Origin: Sphingobacterium griseoflavum
GTDB lineage: Bacteria; Bacteroidota; Bacteroidia; Sphingobacteriales; Sphingobacteriaceae
Direction of reading: 5' to 3'
Assembly (NCBI RefSeq): GCF_014653155.1
Contig: NZ_BNAF01000006.1
Coordinates: 186,001 to 250,000, forward strand
Length of the DNA stretch: 64,000 nucleotides
Shown piece after piece: positions 27,058 to 37,200 of this stretch. Numbering within the stretch: position 1 is the first letter of the stretch; every line of letters begins with the position of its first letter. A program made the position numbers and the translations under genes. The notes under the pieces were generated by a model that saw nothing but the letters and a program-made list of their open reading frames with translations, had not been told where the DNA came from and searched no databases.

Positions 27058-28557
27058 ATGAAATATACCTATTTTGCTCATTTCATTGCGGTTATATTGT
27101 TGTTGTTCTTCAAAGATGTATGCGCCTCGCCCAGCTCACTCAAGCTATCTTCTATGCTGCAATCTAAAATGGTTGTACAGCAGAATAGACCAATACGCGT
27201 CTGGGGAGAGGCTGCAAAGGGCGCCATGGTTTCGGTGAAGGCAGATTGGCTAACAACGCCCGTCATTGTGCAGGCTGATGATCAGGGAGCATTCCTCGCC
27301 ATTCTGGATGTGCCAAGCGTTCAGGGTGATCCTTTTGCGGCACATTGGCTCCGTGTTGAATCTGGGGGAGAGCACATCCAGTTGGATTCTTTACTTATCG
27401 GCGATGTGTGGTTGTGCTCCGGGCAATCCAATATGCAATTCTCTTTGCAGGAGGATTACGATGCAGCGCAAGGTATTGCGAAGGCAGATCGGCCGGAGAT
27501 TCGGCTGTTCAATGCATCATTAAATTTTTCAGATAGCCCACTCGATTCTCTTGGTGGTACTTGGGAGATTTGTTCACCTGAGTTCGCCAAAAAATTTAGT
27601 GCAGCAGGGTTTTATTTGGCGAGCCGTCTGTCCGATTCGCTACGTTACCCTATAGGCGTAATTTTTTCTGGGATAGGTGCTTCTGCCGCACAAGCCTACG
27701 TGCCGAAGTGGGAGCTGGCAAACAATCCGGTGCTCAACAAGCAGTATTTGGAACCTTACTTATCAAGCTCGCGATCCAAAGAAGTGATCGACGGTAGCTT
27801 TTCTTTTGAAAAGGTGACGCGACCGTATTTATTATACAACGCCATGATTCATCCGCTTCGTCATCTTGCTATCAAAGGTATTTGTTGGTATCAAGGTGAG
27901 AGCAATCACGAAGAACGGGAGCATTTTAGTCTATTGATGGAATCCTTAGTGCGAACATGGAGAACGTCGTTTAGACAAGGTGAATTACCATTTTACTTTA
28001 TTCAAATTGCTCCGTATGGGCACGAAGGTAAGGATAAATCGAATCGGGTCGATGCATTTTTTAGAGAAGCGCAACAAAAGCTATGCGCCTTAAATAATGT
28101 AGAAATGGTGGTGAGCATGGATGTTGGTGACGCCAACGACTTGCACCCCAAACGAAAGAGATTATTGGGCGAAAGATTGGCAGATATCGCACTCAATCGT
28201 TTATATGGCCATCGCGATCAAACTTATCGCGGGCCTACGTATAATTTTGTGCAATTCAACAAAGGCAAAGCCATCGTCAATTACACGCCTACAGGTCTAG
28301 AAGGAGGGCTCAAAACCAATGATGGCTCGGTGCCAGCCTATTTTGAATTGGCCGGCGAAGACCGTGTCTTTCACGCTGCTACTGCGAAGATTACGGGAAA
28401 TAGTGTCGAGGTATCCTCCAAGAAAGTCAGTAAACCCGTTGCTCTACGATATGCATTTACCAATGATGCCGTAACTAATCTGGAAAATGGGGCTGGATTC
28501 CCTGCCGTTCCTTTCCGGACGGATCAATGGCAAGAAGTTACCATAAAAGACAATTAA
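27058..28557 (+). CDS. Sialate O-acetylesterase-type carbohydrate esterase
   Basis: The 499-residue secreted protein (signal about 1-23) has an N-terminal beta domain, then an SGNH esterase domain: GDVWLCSGQSNMQ with nucleophile Ser124, GICWYQGESNH as block III, and DANDLHP with the catalytic Asp/His pair. This is the sialate 9-O-acetylesterase family, many members of which remove acetyl groups from sugars other than sialic acid in PULs. No sialidase or sialic acid catabolic gene is present in the window, so an acetyl-mannan or acetyl-hexose substrate is as likely as sialate. The gene starts 4 bases after the GH92 stop. Confidence 0.9.
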   Translation: MKYTYFAHFIAVILLLFFKDVCASPSSLKLSSMLQSKMVVQQNRPIRVWGEAAKGAMVSVKADWLTTPVIVQADDQGAFLAILDVPSVQGDPFAAHWLRVESGGEHIQLDSLLIGDVWLCSGQSNMQFSLQEDYDAAQGIAKADRPEIRLFNASLNFSDSPLDSLGGTWEICSPEFAKKFSAAGFYLASRLSDSLRYPIGVIFSGIGASAAQAYVPKWELANNPVLNKQYLEPYLSSSRSKEVIDGSFSFEKVTRPYLLYNAMIHPLRHLAIKGICWYQGESNHEEREHFSLLMESLVRTWRTSFRQGELPFYFIQIAPYGHEGKDKSNRVDAFFREAQQKLCALNNVEMVVSMDVGDANDLHPKRKRLLGERLADIALNRLYGHRDQTYRGPTYNFVQFNKGKAIVNYTPTGLEGGLKTNDGSVPAYFELAGEDRVFHAATAKITGNSVEVSSKKVSKPVALRYAFTNDAVTNLENGAGFPAVPFRTDQWQEVTIKDN

Positions 28558-28584
28558 TAGAAAACCGAAACAATTGTGGCTCTT

Positions 28585-28613
28585 AGATCTATGCTCATCG
28601 TGGGAATAGATCT
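28585..28613. repeat. Inverted repeat before the GH2 gene
   Basis: AGATCTAT at 28585-28592 and ATAGATCT at 28606-28613 form an 8-base inverted repeat with a 13-base spacer, 36 bases before the GH2 start. It lies in the 91-base gap, the longest within the operon, and could be an mRNA-processing hairpin or an operator. Function is not shown. Confidence 0.35.
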
Positions 28614-28648
28614 GCTAGCTACAACAACCAAAAATATAAACTATTGAG

Positions 28649-31411
28649 ATGAAAAAACATCTTGTATTGCTTACCCTCTTGATAGGTAATCTACTTGCCG
28701 TATCTGCACAATCTTTTGAATGGCTACTCACCGATGAAAATCCCGATATTGTTTGGCAAGTCAAGCCCAAGGCGGATGTGAAAGCATCGGGATTTGAAAT
28801 ATCCAAACCTGGTTACCAATTTGGCGAGGCAGTAAAGGCGCCTGTACCCGGTGTTGTATTTGCTGCATACGTGGCCGCTGGTCTTGTACCCGATCCAAAT
28901 GTAGGCAACAATATTCATCAAGTAGACGAGGCGTTTTTTAATCGACCATTTTGGTATCGTACCACATTCAACACGCCAAAGAAATTGCAATCAGGCGAGC
29001 GGGTATGGCTTCACTTCGACAATACAAATCGATATGCTGATTTCTATTTTAACGGGCAAAAAATATCGGGCACGGACTCGTCTACACGTGATATTAGCGG
29101 ACACATGATTCGTTCAAAATTTGATGTGACAGAGTGGATCAACCCCGATGGTTCGAATGCCGTTGCAGTGCTGATTACGGATGCGGATCAGAAAAAGACG
29201 AGGAATGCCGAAGACTCATTTGGCGTTGCTGCCAGTCCAACGTATCTGTCTGCTGCGAGTTGGGATTGGATGCCTTATGTACCGGGCCGTTTGGCTGGTA
29301 TTACGGGCAAAGCTTATTTGCGTATCGTTCGCGATGTGCGGATGGAAGATCCGCACATTCGTTCGCAGCTCGAATCAAATGATATTGCTTATCTATCGGT
29401 CTCCAGTATGATCAGCAACGATGCCGATCAGGAACAGGAGGTGACCGTTTCTGGTACCATACAACCGGGAAATATTCAATTTTCCAAATCGATCAAGATT
29501 CCAGCTAATAGTTCTTCAATGATATATTTTGAGCGTAAAGATTTTGAAGAACTTATTGTGCACAAACCCAATCTATGGTGGCCTAATGGCTATGGTGAGC
29601 CTAATTTGTATACCTGTAAGTTGGTCTGCGAACAGGGAAACAAAGTATCGGATGAGAAGATTATCCAATTTGGTATTCGTGAATACAGTTATCAATTTGT
29701 GCCTAATGCGGCTGGATGGCCAGTGATGAATTTTTATATTAATGGCCAGAAAATCTTTCTTAAAGGTGGAAATTGGGGCATGAGCGAATACCTATTGCGT
29801 TGTTCGAAGGAGGAGTACGAACAAAAAATACAACTTCACAAGGATATGAATTATAACATGATTCGTTTGTGGACGGGTTGTGTGACAGATGATGTATTCT
29901 ATGATTATTGCGATCAGTACGGGATGATGGTGTGGGATGATTTCTGGTTGTACGTCGCTTACAATGATATTGTAGATTATGACGATTTTAAAAGCAATGC
30001 GCTCGATAAAATTCGGAGACTGCGCAACCATCCAAGCATCGCACTTTGGTGTGGTGCCAATGAAACGCATCCAAAACCCGAGTTAGATGCCTATTTGCGC
30101 ACAATTGTTGCTTCCGAAGATCATAATGATCGCATGTACAAATCCAGTTCCAATCAAGACGGTCTTTCGGGTAGCGGATGGTGGGGCAATCGATCACCAA
30201 AAGATCATTTTGAAAACTCCGGTAGCAATCTAGCTTGGAATAACCCACCTTATCCTTATGGATCTGATCGGGGTTATGGCTTACGCACAGAAATTGGTAC
30301 AGCTACTTTCCCGACCTTCGAGAGTGTTCGAGAATTTATTCCAAAAAAAGATTGGTGGCCTTTACCTACTGATGAGGAATTAAAGGATGATGATAACCAT
30401 GTTTGGAATAAACACTATTTCGGGAAAGAAGCTTCCAACGCAAATCCCACCGCTTACAAGGCGGCTGTCAACACGCAATACGGTGCATCAGATAATTTGG
30501 AAGAATTTTGTGCGAAGGCGCAATTTTTGAATATCGAGGTGATGAAAGGCATGTACGAGGCCTGGAATGACAAAATGTGGCATGATGCGAGCGGCCTTTT
30601 GATTTGGATGAGTCAATCCGCGTATCCATCATTTGTCTGGCAAACCTATGATTATTATCATGATGCTACTGGTGCGTATTGGGGAGCCAAAATGGCTTGT
30701 GAACCGTTGCATATTCAGTGGAATGCATCGACTAACAGTGTCAAAGTCATCAATACAACGGCGAAATCCTTGGAGAGCGCGTGGGCAAGCGTAAAAGTAT
30801 ATGATGTCAATGGACGAATTATCGAGAAATATAGTCAAGACGCGTCGATTAATGTTTTAGCCAGCAATCATGTAGAAGCCTTTCAAATACCTTTTTCGAA
30901 AGAAGTGAATGAAAGCGCTTTGCAATTTATCCGTCTTGAACTACGTGATGCCGATGGAGGTCTGATCGCTGAAAACTTCTACTGGCGAAATGCTGATCAT
31001 GGTGATAATTATACCGACTTGCAAACTATTCCAGCTGCTGCGCTCGATGTGAAGTTATTACACAGGAAGCAATCCGGTCATCAATGTGCATTCCAATTCG
31101 AAGTAAAGAATAAAAGTAATAAACCTGTTTTTGGCAATAGATTACGGTTAGTATATACAAAGAGTAAAGAACGTGTTTTACCGATCATCGCATCCGATAA
31201 TTATTTCACATTGATGCCAAATGAGTCGCGCTTAGTGACGGTGCAATTTAAGGCAGATGCTTCTGCCGAGGCTGTTGATCTATTACGGAAACAGTATGCA
31301 TATGACGAAGAAACGATGCTTACAATTCAATTGGATAAGTCTCCCGTATCTGATACTAAAGTAGGGGCGGAGCGTGCTCTAGCGAAAAGGAAAGTGGCCG
31401 CTATGAATTGA
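28649..31411 (+). CDS. GH2 beta-mannosidase / exo-glucosaminidase-like enzyme
   Basis: The 920-residue secreted enzyme (signal ending VSAQ) has an N-terminal GH2 sugar-binding domain, a beta-sandwich and a TIM barrel. NHPSIALWCGANETHP carries acid/base Glu472, and RTEIGTATFP carries the probable nucleophile Glu548. Two or more beta domains follow (about 690-920). The long barrel insertions and the RLWTGCVTDDVFYD segment match the beta-mannosidase/exo-beta-D-glucosaminidase side of GH2 rather than beta-galactosidases. In a locus with GH38-like and two GH92 mannosidases, cleavage of the core Man-beta-1,4-GlcNAc linkage of N-glycans is a reasonable prediction; glucosaminidase activity is the alternative. 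It is the last gene of PUL 1. Confidence 0.85.
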   Translation: MKKHLVLLTLLIGNLLAVSAQSFEWLLTDENPDIVWQVKPKADVKASGFEISKPGYQFGEAVKAPVPGVVFAAYVAAGLVPDPNVGNNIHQVDEAFFNRPFWYRTTFNTPKKLQSGERVWLHFDNTNRYADFYFNGQKISGTDSSTRDISGHMIRSKFDVTEWINPDGSNAVAVLITDADQKKTRNAEDSFGVAASPTYLSAASWDWMPYVPGRLAGITGKAYLRIVRDVRMEDPHIRSQLESNDIAYLSVSSMISNDADQEQEVTVSGTIQPGNIQFSKSIKIPANSSSMIYFERKDFEELIVHKPNLWWPNGYGEPNLYTCKLVCEQGNKVSDEKIIQFGIREYSYQFVPNAAGWPVMNFYINGQKIFLKGGNWGMSEYLLRCSKEEYEQKIQLHKDMNYNMIRLWTGCVTDDVFYDYCDQYGMMVWDDFWLYVAYNDIVDYDDFKSNALDKIRRLRNHPSIALWCGANETHPKPELDAYLRTIVASEDHNDRMYKSSSNQDGLSGSGWWGNRSPKDHFENSGSNLAWNNPPYPYGSDRGYGLRTEIGTATFPTFESVREFIPKKDWWPLPTDEELKDDDNHVWNKHYFGKEASNANPTAYKAAVNTQYGASDNLEEFCAKAQFLNIEVMKGMYEAWNDKMWHDASGLLIWMSQSAYPSFVWQTYDYYHDATGAYWGAKMACEPLHIQWNASTNSVKVINTTAKSLESAWASVKVYDVNGRIIEKYSQDASINVLASNHVEAFQIPFSKEVNESALQFIRLELRDADGGLIAENFYWRNADHGDNYTDLQTIPAAALDVKLLHRKQSGHQCAFQFEVKNKSNKPVFGNRLRLVYTKSKERVLPIIASDNYFTLMPNESRLVTVQFKADASAEAVDLLRKQYAYDEETMLTIQLDKSPVSDTKVGAERALAKRKVAAMN

Positions 31412-31645
31412 TGTGTTGTAACGAGGTTAAATCGTTCTGCTTTATCTGGAGCTTAATAAGTGAGTTTTAAGGTTAAATTAGGATGTGCAATCAGTATATT
31501 ATTTTGCTTAGGTTTGATAAAGGTAGATGCCCCAATCTTAAAATGATGTATCAAGACATTTGTTTAGTGTAGTATGTATAGTGATTCCCTTTTTATCTAA
31601 AGAGTTTCGATGCATTTATATTGGATGGAAATAATGTAACATAAA
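31412..31645. other. A/T-rich gap after PUL 1
   Basis: This 234-base stretch contains no open frame of note and no strong hairpin after the GH2 stop. It should contain the end of the PUL 1 transcript and the former promoter of the broken membrane gene downstream. Confidence 0.4.
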
Positions 31646-32343
31646 ATGATATTCGCAAAAAATAACTTTTCGGCAATAGCATCTAGATCCGATTGGTTTT
31701 TGACCTGTGCGATCCGTATCGTTTTGGGATTTTCGGCCGGGCTGCTGGTTTTGGCGCTTTTTGCTACGTCGGTATTGTTGTATAAGGATGAATCGATTTA
31801 TGGCTTGGGAGCATTTTTGTTTTCGTATGTTATTATCCGTTGCTGATAGGCATGAGTGTTCTTGTAATCAAAACGATTAAGCGAAACAAACGGAAAGCGG
31901 TTAGAAAAATTATCGGCGACCGTCAAGGGATCCATTATGAACGGCAAGATGGTATAACCGATTCAATATTGTACACCCGGTTGGAAAGATCCGGCAGCAC
32001 CGGAACTGGAGATATTTTCCTCCAATTTGTCGGGCATCGCTACAAACAAGCGGTGCTAAAAGCTATGGTGAATGGGATTGAAACCACTATGGCATTTGAT
32101 AAAATAGATGTAGGATACAGCTATTAGGTAGCCAATAAGTAGGAGTTGCGAAGGCATTTCATACAAGGCGTTCATATTTTTCGGCCTGATTTAAGCATTT
32201 CGCCCGAAGTCTACGCCAACTTTTTTATTAATAAAATAACCTTTGAATTTAACAAGAACTCGTACTGGAGAATGATCGCAATTTCAGTAGTTATTATCAC
32301 GTTGATTTTTTTGGCGATAATGTGGCATATTTGGTCTAGTTAA
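31646..32343 (+). pseudogene. Broken membrane-protein gene in three pieces
   Basis: Three consecutive frame fragments read as one former gene of about 230 codons. The first (31646-31846) has a membrane helix (about residues 20-45) and begins a second (GLGAFLFSYV), then ends at TGA. The second piece continues in another frame through TATTATCCGTTGCTG to a helix LLIGMSVLVI and a basic cytoplasmic domain, ending at TAG 32127. The third (32146-32343) is in the same frame as the second after two stops (32125 and 32140) and ends in a further membrane helix (SVVIITLIFLAIM). Pieces two and three have only TTG starts. I do not recognise the family. A frameshift near 31830 plus two nonsense codons is the simplest reading; three tiny separate genes is the alternative. 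Confidence 0.55.
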
Positions 32344-32453
32344 ATAGATCTTTTAAGGAAAAAAAACTATGGTATTAACGCCGGTAATTAAGTATGTAAT
32401 GTTGTCCTGTTCCTAAAGTTCGCATCATAGATGCATTTTTTTTCTACGCGATC

Positions 32454-32487
32454 CTTTTGGATACTAATGATATACAAAGTATCTTTG
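32454..32487 (+). promoter_or_regulatory. Promoter of the ECF sigma factor gene
   Basis: TATCTTTG at 32480-32487 matches the Bacteroidota -7 consensus TAnnTTTG, and TTTTG at 32454-32458 lies about 21 bases upstream as a -33 element. Transcription would begin roughly 10 bases before the ATG at 32504, giving a very short leader. Confidence 0.6.
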
Positions 32488-32503
32488 TCCAAATCAATGT
32501 GTC

Positions 32504-33070
32504 ATGCGTAGGTTTAAAAAATTGATCAATGAGAAACTTTTGCTTTTGGTTTCCGATAACCAAGATGAAACATTTTATCTGATTTATGAAAGGTACAAAG
32601 CAGCTTTACTTATTTTTGCGATCAAACGGGTGGGTGAGCAGGTAGGCGAAGATCTGGTGCATGATGTGTTTATTCGTATGTGGAATAACAGGTATGCTAT
32701 CGACTATCAAAATGATATCAAAGCCTATCTTTTTACGGCACTTCGGCGGCGCATTATAGATTATCTTGCTAAAGAAGACAACGCAAAGGACTATTTAGAA
32801 AATTTAAAATCCTACGCCAGTGAGTTTTCATTTGACCAGGCTGACGAGCATATCCGTGTGCAGACCTTTCGAGATGCTATCTTTGCTGTACTTCGTCGTT
32901 ATGGTCCGCAATATCAAGCGATACTAAGATTGCGTCTGCAAGGTTATTCCAACCCTGAGATAGCGGCTCAGCTGGGCCTTTCTGAAAAGACAGTGCGCAA
33001 CCAATATTCATCTACCTTAAAAATCCTTCGCTCTAAATTTTCCTCTATTTTCCTTTTTTTATTTTTCTGA
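32504..33070 (+). CDS. ECF RNA polymerase sigma factor (Bacteroidetes type)
   Basis: The 188-residue protein has sigma region 2 at about 20-90 (FYLIYERYKAALLIFA, EDLVHDVFIRMW) and region 4 at about 125-180 (LRLQGYSNPEIAAQLGLS, KTVRNQYS). It is followed 68 bases later by a FecR anti-sigma gene and then an STN-containing SusC, the classic trans-envelope switch. When the SusC binds its glycan, the STN domain signals FecR, which releases this sigma factor to transcribe the transporter operon. The ATG at 32504 fits the promoter just upstream. The tail is rich in Phe and Leu (SSIFLFLFF), which is slightly unusual. Confidence 0.93.
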   Translation: MRRFKKLINEKLLLLVSDNQDETFYLIYERYKAALLIFAIKRVGEQVGEDLVHDVFIRMWNNRYAIDYQNDIKAYLFTALRRRIIDYLAKEDNAKDYLENLKSYASEFSFDQADEHIRVQTFRDAIFAVLRRYGPQYQAILRLRLQGYSNPEIAAQLGLSEKTVRNQYSSTLKILRSKFSSIFLFLFF

Positions 33071-33138
33071 GGACAATTGCGCAATAGGGCCGTTTACCTT
33101 ATTATAGTGACATAGAGGTTGGGCTATACGTTATTTTT

Positions 33139-34275
33139 ATGAAGATCAACGATTCTATTTTTGTAAACTACCAAGCTGGAAAATGCTCCGCAGCGGAAAA
33201 GCTTGTAGTCGAACGGTGGTTAGATCAATTGGATCGTTTTCCGGAACCAGAAGATAGATCAATGTTGATGTTTTTGGAGAATTTGGACGATAGCATGCCT
33301 TTTGTCAAAAGTAGGAAAAAGAAGCCTTCGTGGAAGTGGATGGTTGCTGCATGCATCTTTTTCGTGCTGTCGACCACGATCTACCTATATTGGATCGGGA
33401 GGGCTGATCGTTACAAGGATACTGCTATTGAAGCGATTAAGGCACCTATAAAATCTAATGCCATTGTTGTGCTGCAAGATGGTACGGAATACGACCTTGA
33501 TAGATTAAAGCAGAATGATACCTTAGACGTTGCGGGATATCGTATCGTCCGGACGAGTGATGATCAAATTACTTACCTAACTGATTCTACCCAGAAATCA
33601 AAAACCATCTACAATACAATCCGCACGAAAACAGGTGGGGCGGCCCAAATATTGCTTGCCGACGGTACTAAAGTATGGCTGAATACCCATAGCGAATTAC
33701 GATATCCGATTTGTTTTACAGATGGTATACGAGAGGTATCGCTACGGGGCGAGGGGTATTTTGAAGTTGCGAAACAAGAACTTGGGGGTAGAAGAATGCC
33801 ATTCTTTGTACGCGGTAACGCACAGACGATCCAAGTTTTGGGTACAAAATTCAATGCGGATTTTAGCATTAAAAATCAAACAGCATTACTTGAAGGTGCA
33901 GTAGCTTTCTCTGATCGCGGATCAAGTTTGGAGGAGCGCGGAAACGAACAGTTTGCGGTGCGGATAGGGCCAAACCAAGTATATGATGGGCAGAAGATTA
34001 TAGAAGCCAAAGATATTGCCCGTTACGTCGATTGGAAAGAAGGTTATTTTGATCTTAATGAACTGAATGTGGAGCAAATATCCGAAAAATTAAGTGATTG
34101 GTACGGAATAGAGATCAAAGTAGATGGTAGTTTGACGCAGGTAAAGCTATTCGGTCGTGTACGGCGCGACAAAAGCCTCAAAGAAGTACTGGACTTAATG
34201 GCGCAGGTACATCCTATGGACTACGCTATGAAGAATAATTACGTACATATATCAAATAGACGAAGGAAAAACTAA
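33139..34275 (+). CDS. FecR-family anti-sigma factor with DUF4974 domain
   Basis: The 378-residue inner-membrane protein has a cytoplasmic N-terminal anti-sigma segment (about 1-65) and one membrane helix at about 67-85. The periplasmic FecR domain spans about 155-260 (GGAAQILLADGTKVWLNTHS, VSLRGEGYFEVAK, VRGNAQTIQVLGTKFNA). A C-terminal DUF4974 STN-like domain (about 305-375, GYFDLNELNVEQISEKLSDWYG) follows. It should hold the upstream ECF sigma factor inactive and be triggered by the STN domain of the SusC encoded 13 bases downstream. All domains look intact. Confidence 0.94.
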   Translation: MKINDSIFVNYQAGKCSAAEKLVVERWLDQLDRFPEPEDRSMLMFLENLDDSMPFVKSRKKKPSWKWMVAACIFFVLSTTIYLYWIGRADRYKDTAIEAIKAPIKSNAIVVLQDGTEYDLDRLKQNDTLDVAGYRIVRTSDDQITYLTDSTQKSKTIYNTIRTKTGGAAQILLADGTKVWLNTHSELRYPICFTDGIREVSLRGEGYFEVAKQELGGRRMPFFVRGNAQTIQVLGTKFNADFSIKNQTALLEGAVAFSDRGSSLEERGNEQFAVRIGPNQVYDGQKIIEAKDIARYVDWKEGYFDLNELNVEQISEKLSDWYGIEIKVDGSLTQVKLFGRVRRDKSLKEVLDLMAQVHPMDYAMKNNYVHISNRRRKN

Positions 34276-34288
34276 CAAAACCAACTTC

Positions 34289-37200
34289 ATGAAATGGAAA
34301 TTTAACCACTTTGGAAAAAGGATGGCGGATACCTTTTTGCCTAAAGATTTCAGTAGCTGTCTGTCGATTTTGGCATTGTGCGGACTACTATTATCAGGAT
34401 TTATCGGTACCGTTACGGCACAGCGCATTACCCTCCACGAGAAAAAAAGTTCCATGTACTCGATCTTGGAGAAGATCCGGAAACAGGCAAATGTTGATCT
34501 TATCGGTGACTTATCCCTATTAGAAAATAGCAAGCCAATTAATATTCAGGTGGAGGACATAGATATAGAGTTGGTGTTGCGCGAAATCGCTACCGGGCAA
34601 GATGTGGATTTAATTTTCCGCAATAATACAATCTTGGTGTGCAGGAAGAAACCATTGCCTAATTCCGCGAACAAAAATCAGCTTGAACCTGCAAAGCATC
34701 AAATAAAAGAGCAGCGGCAGCTGCGTGTAGAAGGGCGTGTTAGCGATGTCGTGGGAAACCCTTTAGTTGGTGTTTCCATAAAAATTATCGGAAGGGCACG
34801 TTACGACATCCTATCTGGTGAAAATGGCCAGTTTTATGTCACGGCTAATGAACCAGTGGAGCTACTTTTTTCGATGGTTGGTTATGAAAGCCAGCAATTC
34901 AAAGTTGTTAGGGAAGAATTAATACAGGTGACCATGCGGCAAGTCGAGCATAAGATTGATGAAGCCGTCGTAACGGGTTATACGCGCGTGAGACGCGATA
35001 ATTTTACAGGTGCAGCAACGATGGTGACTCGACAAGAACTTGAAAAGTTCAATTCCACGAACATCTTTACGGTGCTTCAGGCTTTAGACCCTTCTTTTAA
35101 GGTTGACGAACGGGTAAATGCTGGTTCTAACCCCAATGTGATGCCACAGATCAATATTCGCGGTGTTTCCAGCGTGGGTGAATACGCCGTAAATGCGCCC
35201 TTAATTATCATGGATGGTTTTGAAGTACCGATCACCACGTTATACGATATTGATGTTAACCGTATCGAAACCATCTCCATTTTGAAAGATGCGAGCTCCA
35301 CGAGTTTATATGGTTCTCGCGGCGGGAATGGGGTGGTGGTGATTGAAACCAGATTGCCCAAAGACGGTAAATTTACGGTAAATTATGATATGAAGCCATC
35401 AGTCTCTATGGTCGACCTTTCGGATTACAACCTAATGAATGCCGCTGAGAAATTGGCGTATGAAAAATTTGCTGATCTATATACATCAAAAAGCGGCGAT
35501 GCCGCCTGGGATCTAATTCAACAAGAGCACTATGATAATCTATTGGCCAAACGTGAACAGAACTTGTTGAGTGGCGTGAATACCTATTGGCTGAAACAAC
35601 CGATACGAAACACACTTTCTATCAATCACAGCCTGCGGATGGAAGGTGGGGAAAATGGAGTGCGTTATAGTCTTGAAGGTGGTTACTTTGATAATAGCGG
35701 TGTAATGAAAGAATCGGGTAGGACACGCGGAAATGCAGGCTTTACGTTAATCTATCGTATGCCTAACGCCTTGACATTCCGCAATGTAGCGACCTATCTA
35801 TACACCAAGGCATACGATAGCCCCTATGGTAATTTTGAGAGCTATACCTTACTCAATCCCTATGAGAAGATTTATGATGATCAGGGAAAATACAACATCC
35901 GCTTTGGGGAACTGGGCCGGTGGTATAATTGGGGAACCACAATTTTCAACCCACTTTACAACGCGGGACTGGGTTTTCGTAGTGATCAAGCAAGCCAGAC
36001 CTTGCAGAACAATATGTCGATTGAATGGTTTGCATGGCCCAAATTAACGATAAGGGCGTCTGGAACTGTCGTGAGAACTAGCTCCGACATAGATAAGTAT
36101 AAGTCCCCATTTCACACGGACTATACAAATATTACCGAAGCCAGTCTGAAGGGGGGGTATACGTTTGGAAACCAAAATTTCACTAAATATGAAGGACGAG
36201 TAGATCTGCAATATTCCAACAATTTCGGCCGGCATCAATTCGTTGCAAATACCGTTGCCGAGATCCGCAAACAGAATGCCGTCGGGAATCTCCATACAGT
36301 GACAGGTTATGTCGACGATCGTTTTATGACACCACAAATGGCTTTGCAGTACGCCATCGGTTCGTTGCCTACGTCAACGTCATTGCCCGTAAGGTCTGTC
36401 GGCTTTTTGGGTTCCTTATTTTACACGTACCACAATAAATATAATGTCAGTAGCACGCTCCGTTCGGACGGAGCCTCGATCTATGGAACTCAAAATCGTT
36501 TCGGAACATTTTGGAGTGCTGGTTTTTCCTATAATATGCACAACGAGGAATGGTTTAAAAATAATATCCTGTCAAGATTACGCTGGTATCTGAACGCGGG
36601 TACCTCAAGTACGGTAAGTGAATTTAACGTGGGTATGGTAAGTACGTCGTACAACTTCTTATCGGGACGTAACTATTATAGTCAGTATGCTGCAATCTAC
36701 AGTGGACAGGGAAATCCGGCAGTACGCTGGCCGGAACAGCAACAACGGAGCATTGGGGCGGAGCTTGGCGTTAAAGGTGACTTCCTGAAAGTTGATGTTT
36801 CTTTTTATGATCGGATTACTAACCGTATGATATCTACCGTGAATGTCGCCCCATCGTTCGGTTTTTACGATCATAAATTTTCTCAGAATTTGGGAAAGGT
36901 GCAGAACAAAGGATTTGAGGCGATGGCTAACATGCGGATTCTAAATAATTACGCAAAAGACTTCAGCTGGTACATTTCACTCGGTGCAGTACGGAACAGA
37001 AGCCAATTGAAGGAGATATCGAATGAACTTCGCACACTGAATGAATCGCTGGTCAAGAAGGACGAAAAGGGCCATGTCATCCAGCCTTCGCAGTTTTATC
37101 AGCAGGGGCAATCGCTTGGCGTTATACGCGCAGTGCCTTCTCTTGGGATAGATCCTGCCAATGGACGCGAATTGTTCCGCGATCGGAACGGTAACGTGAC

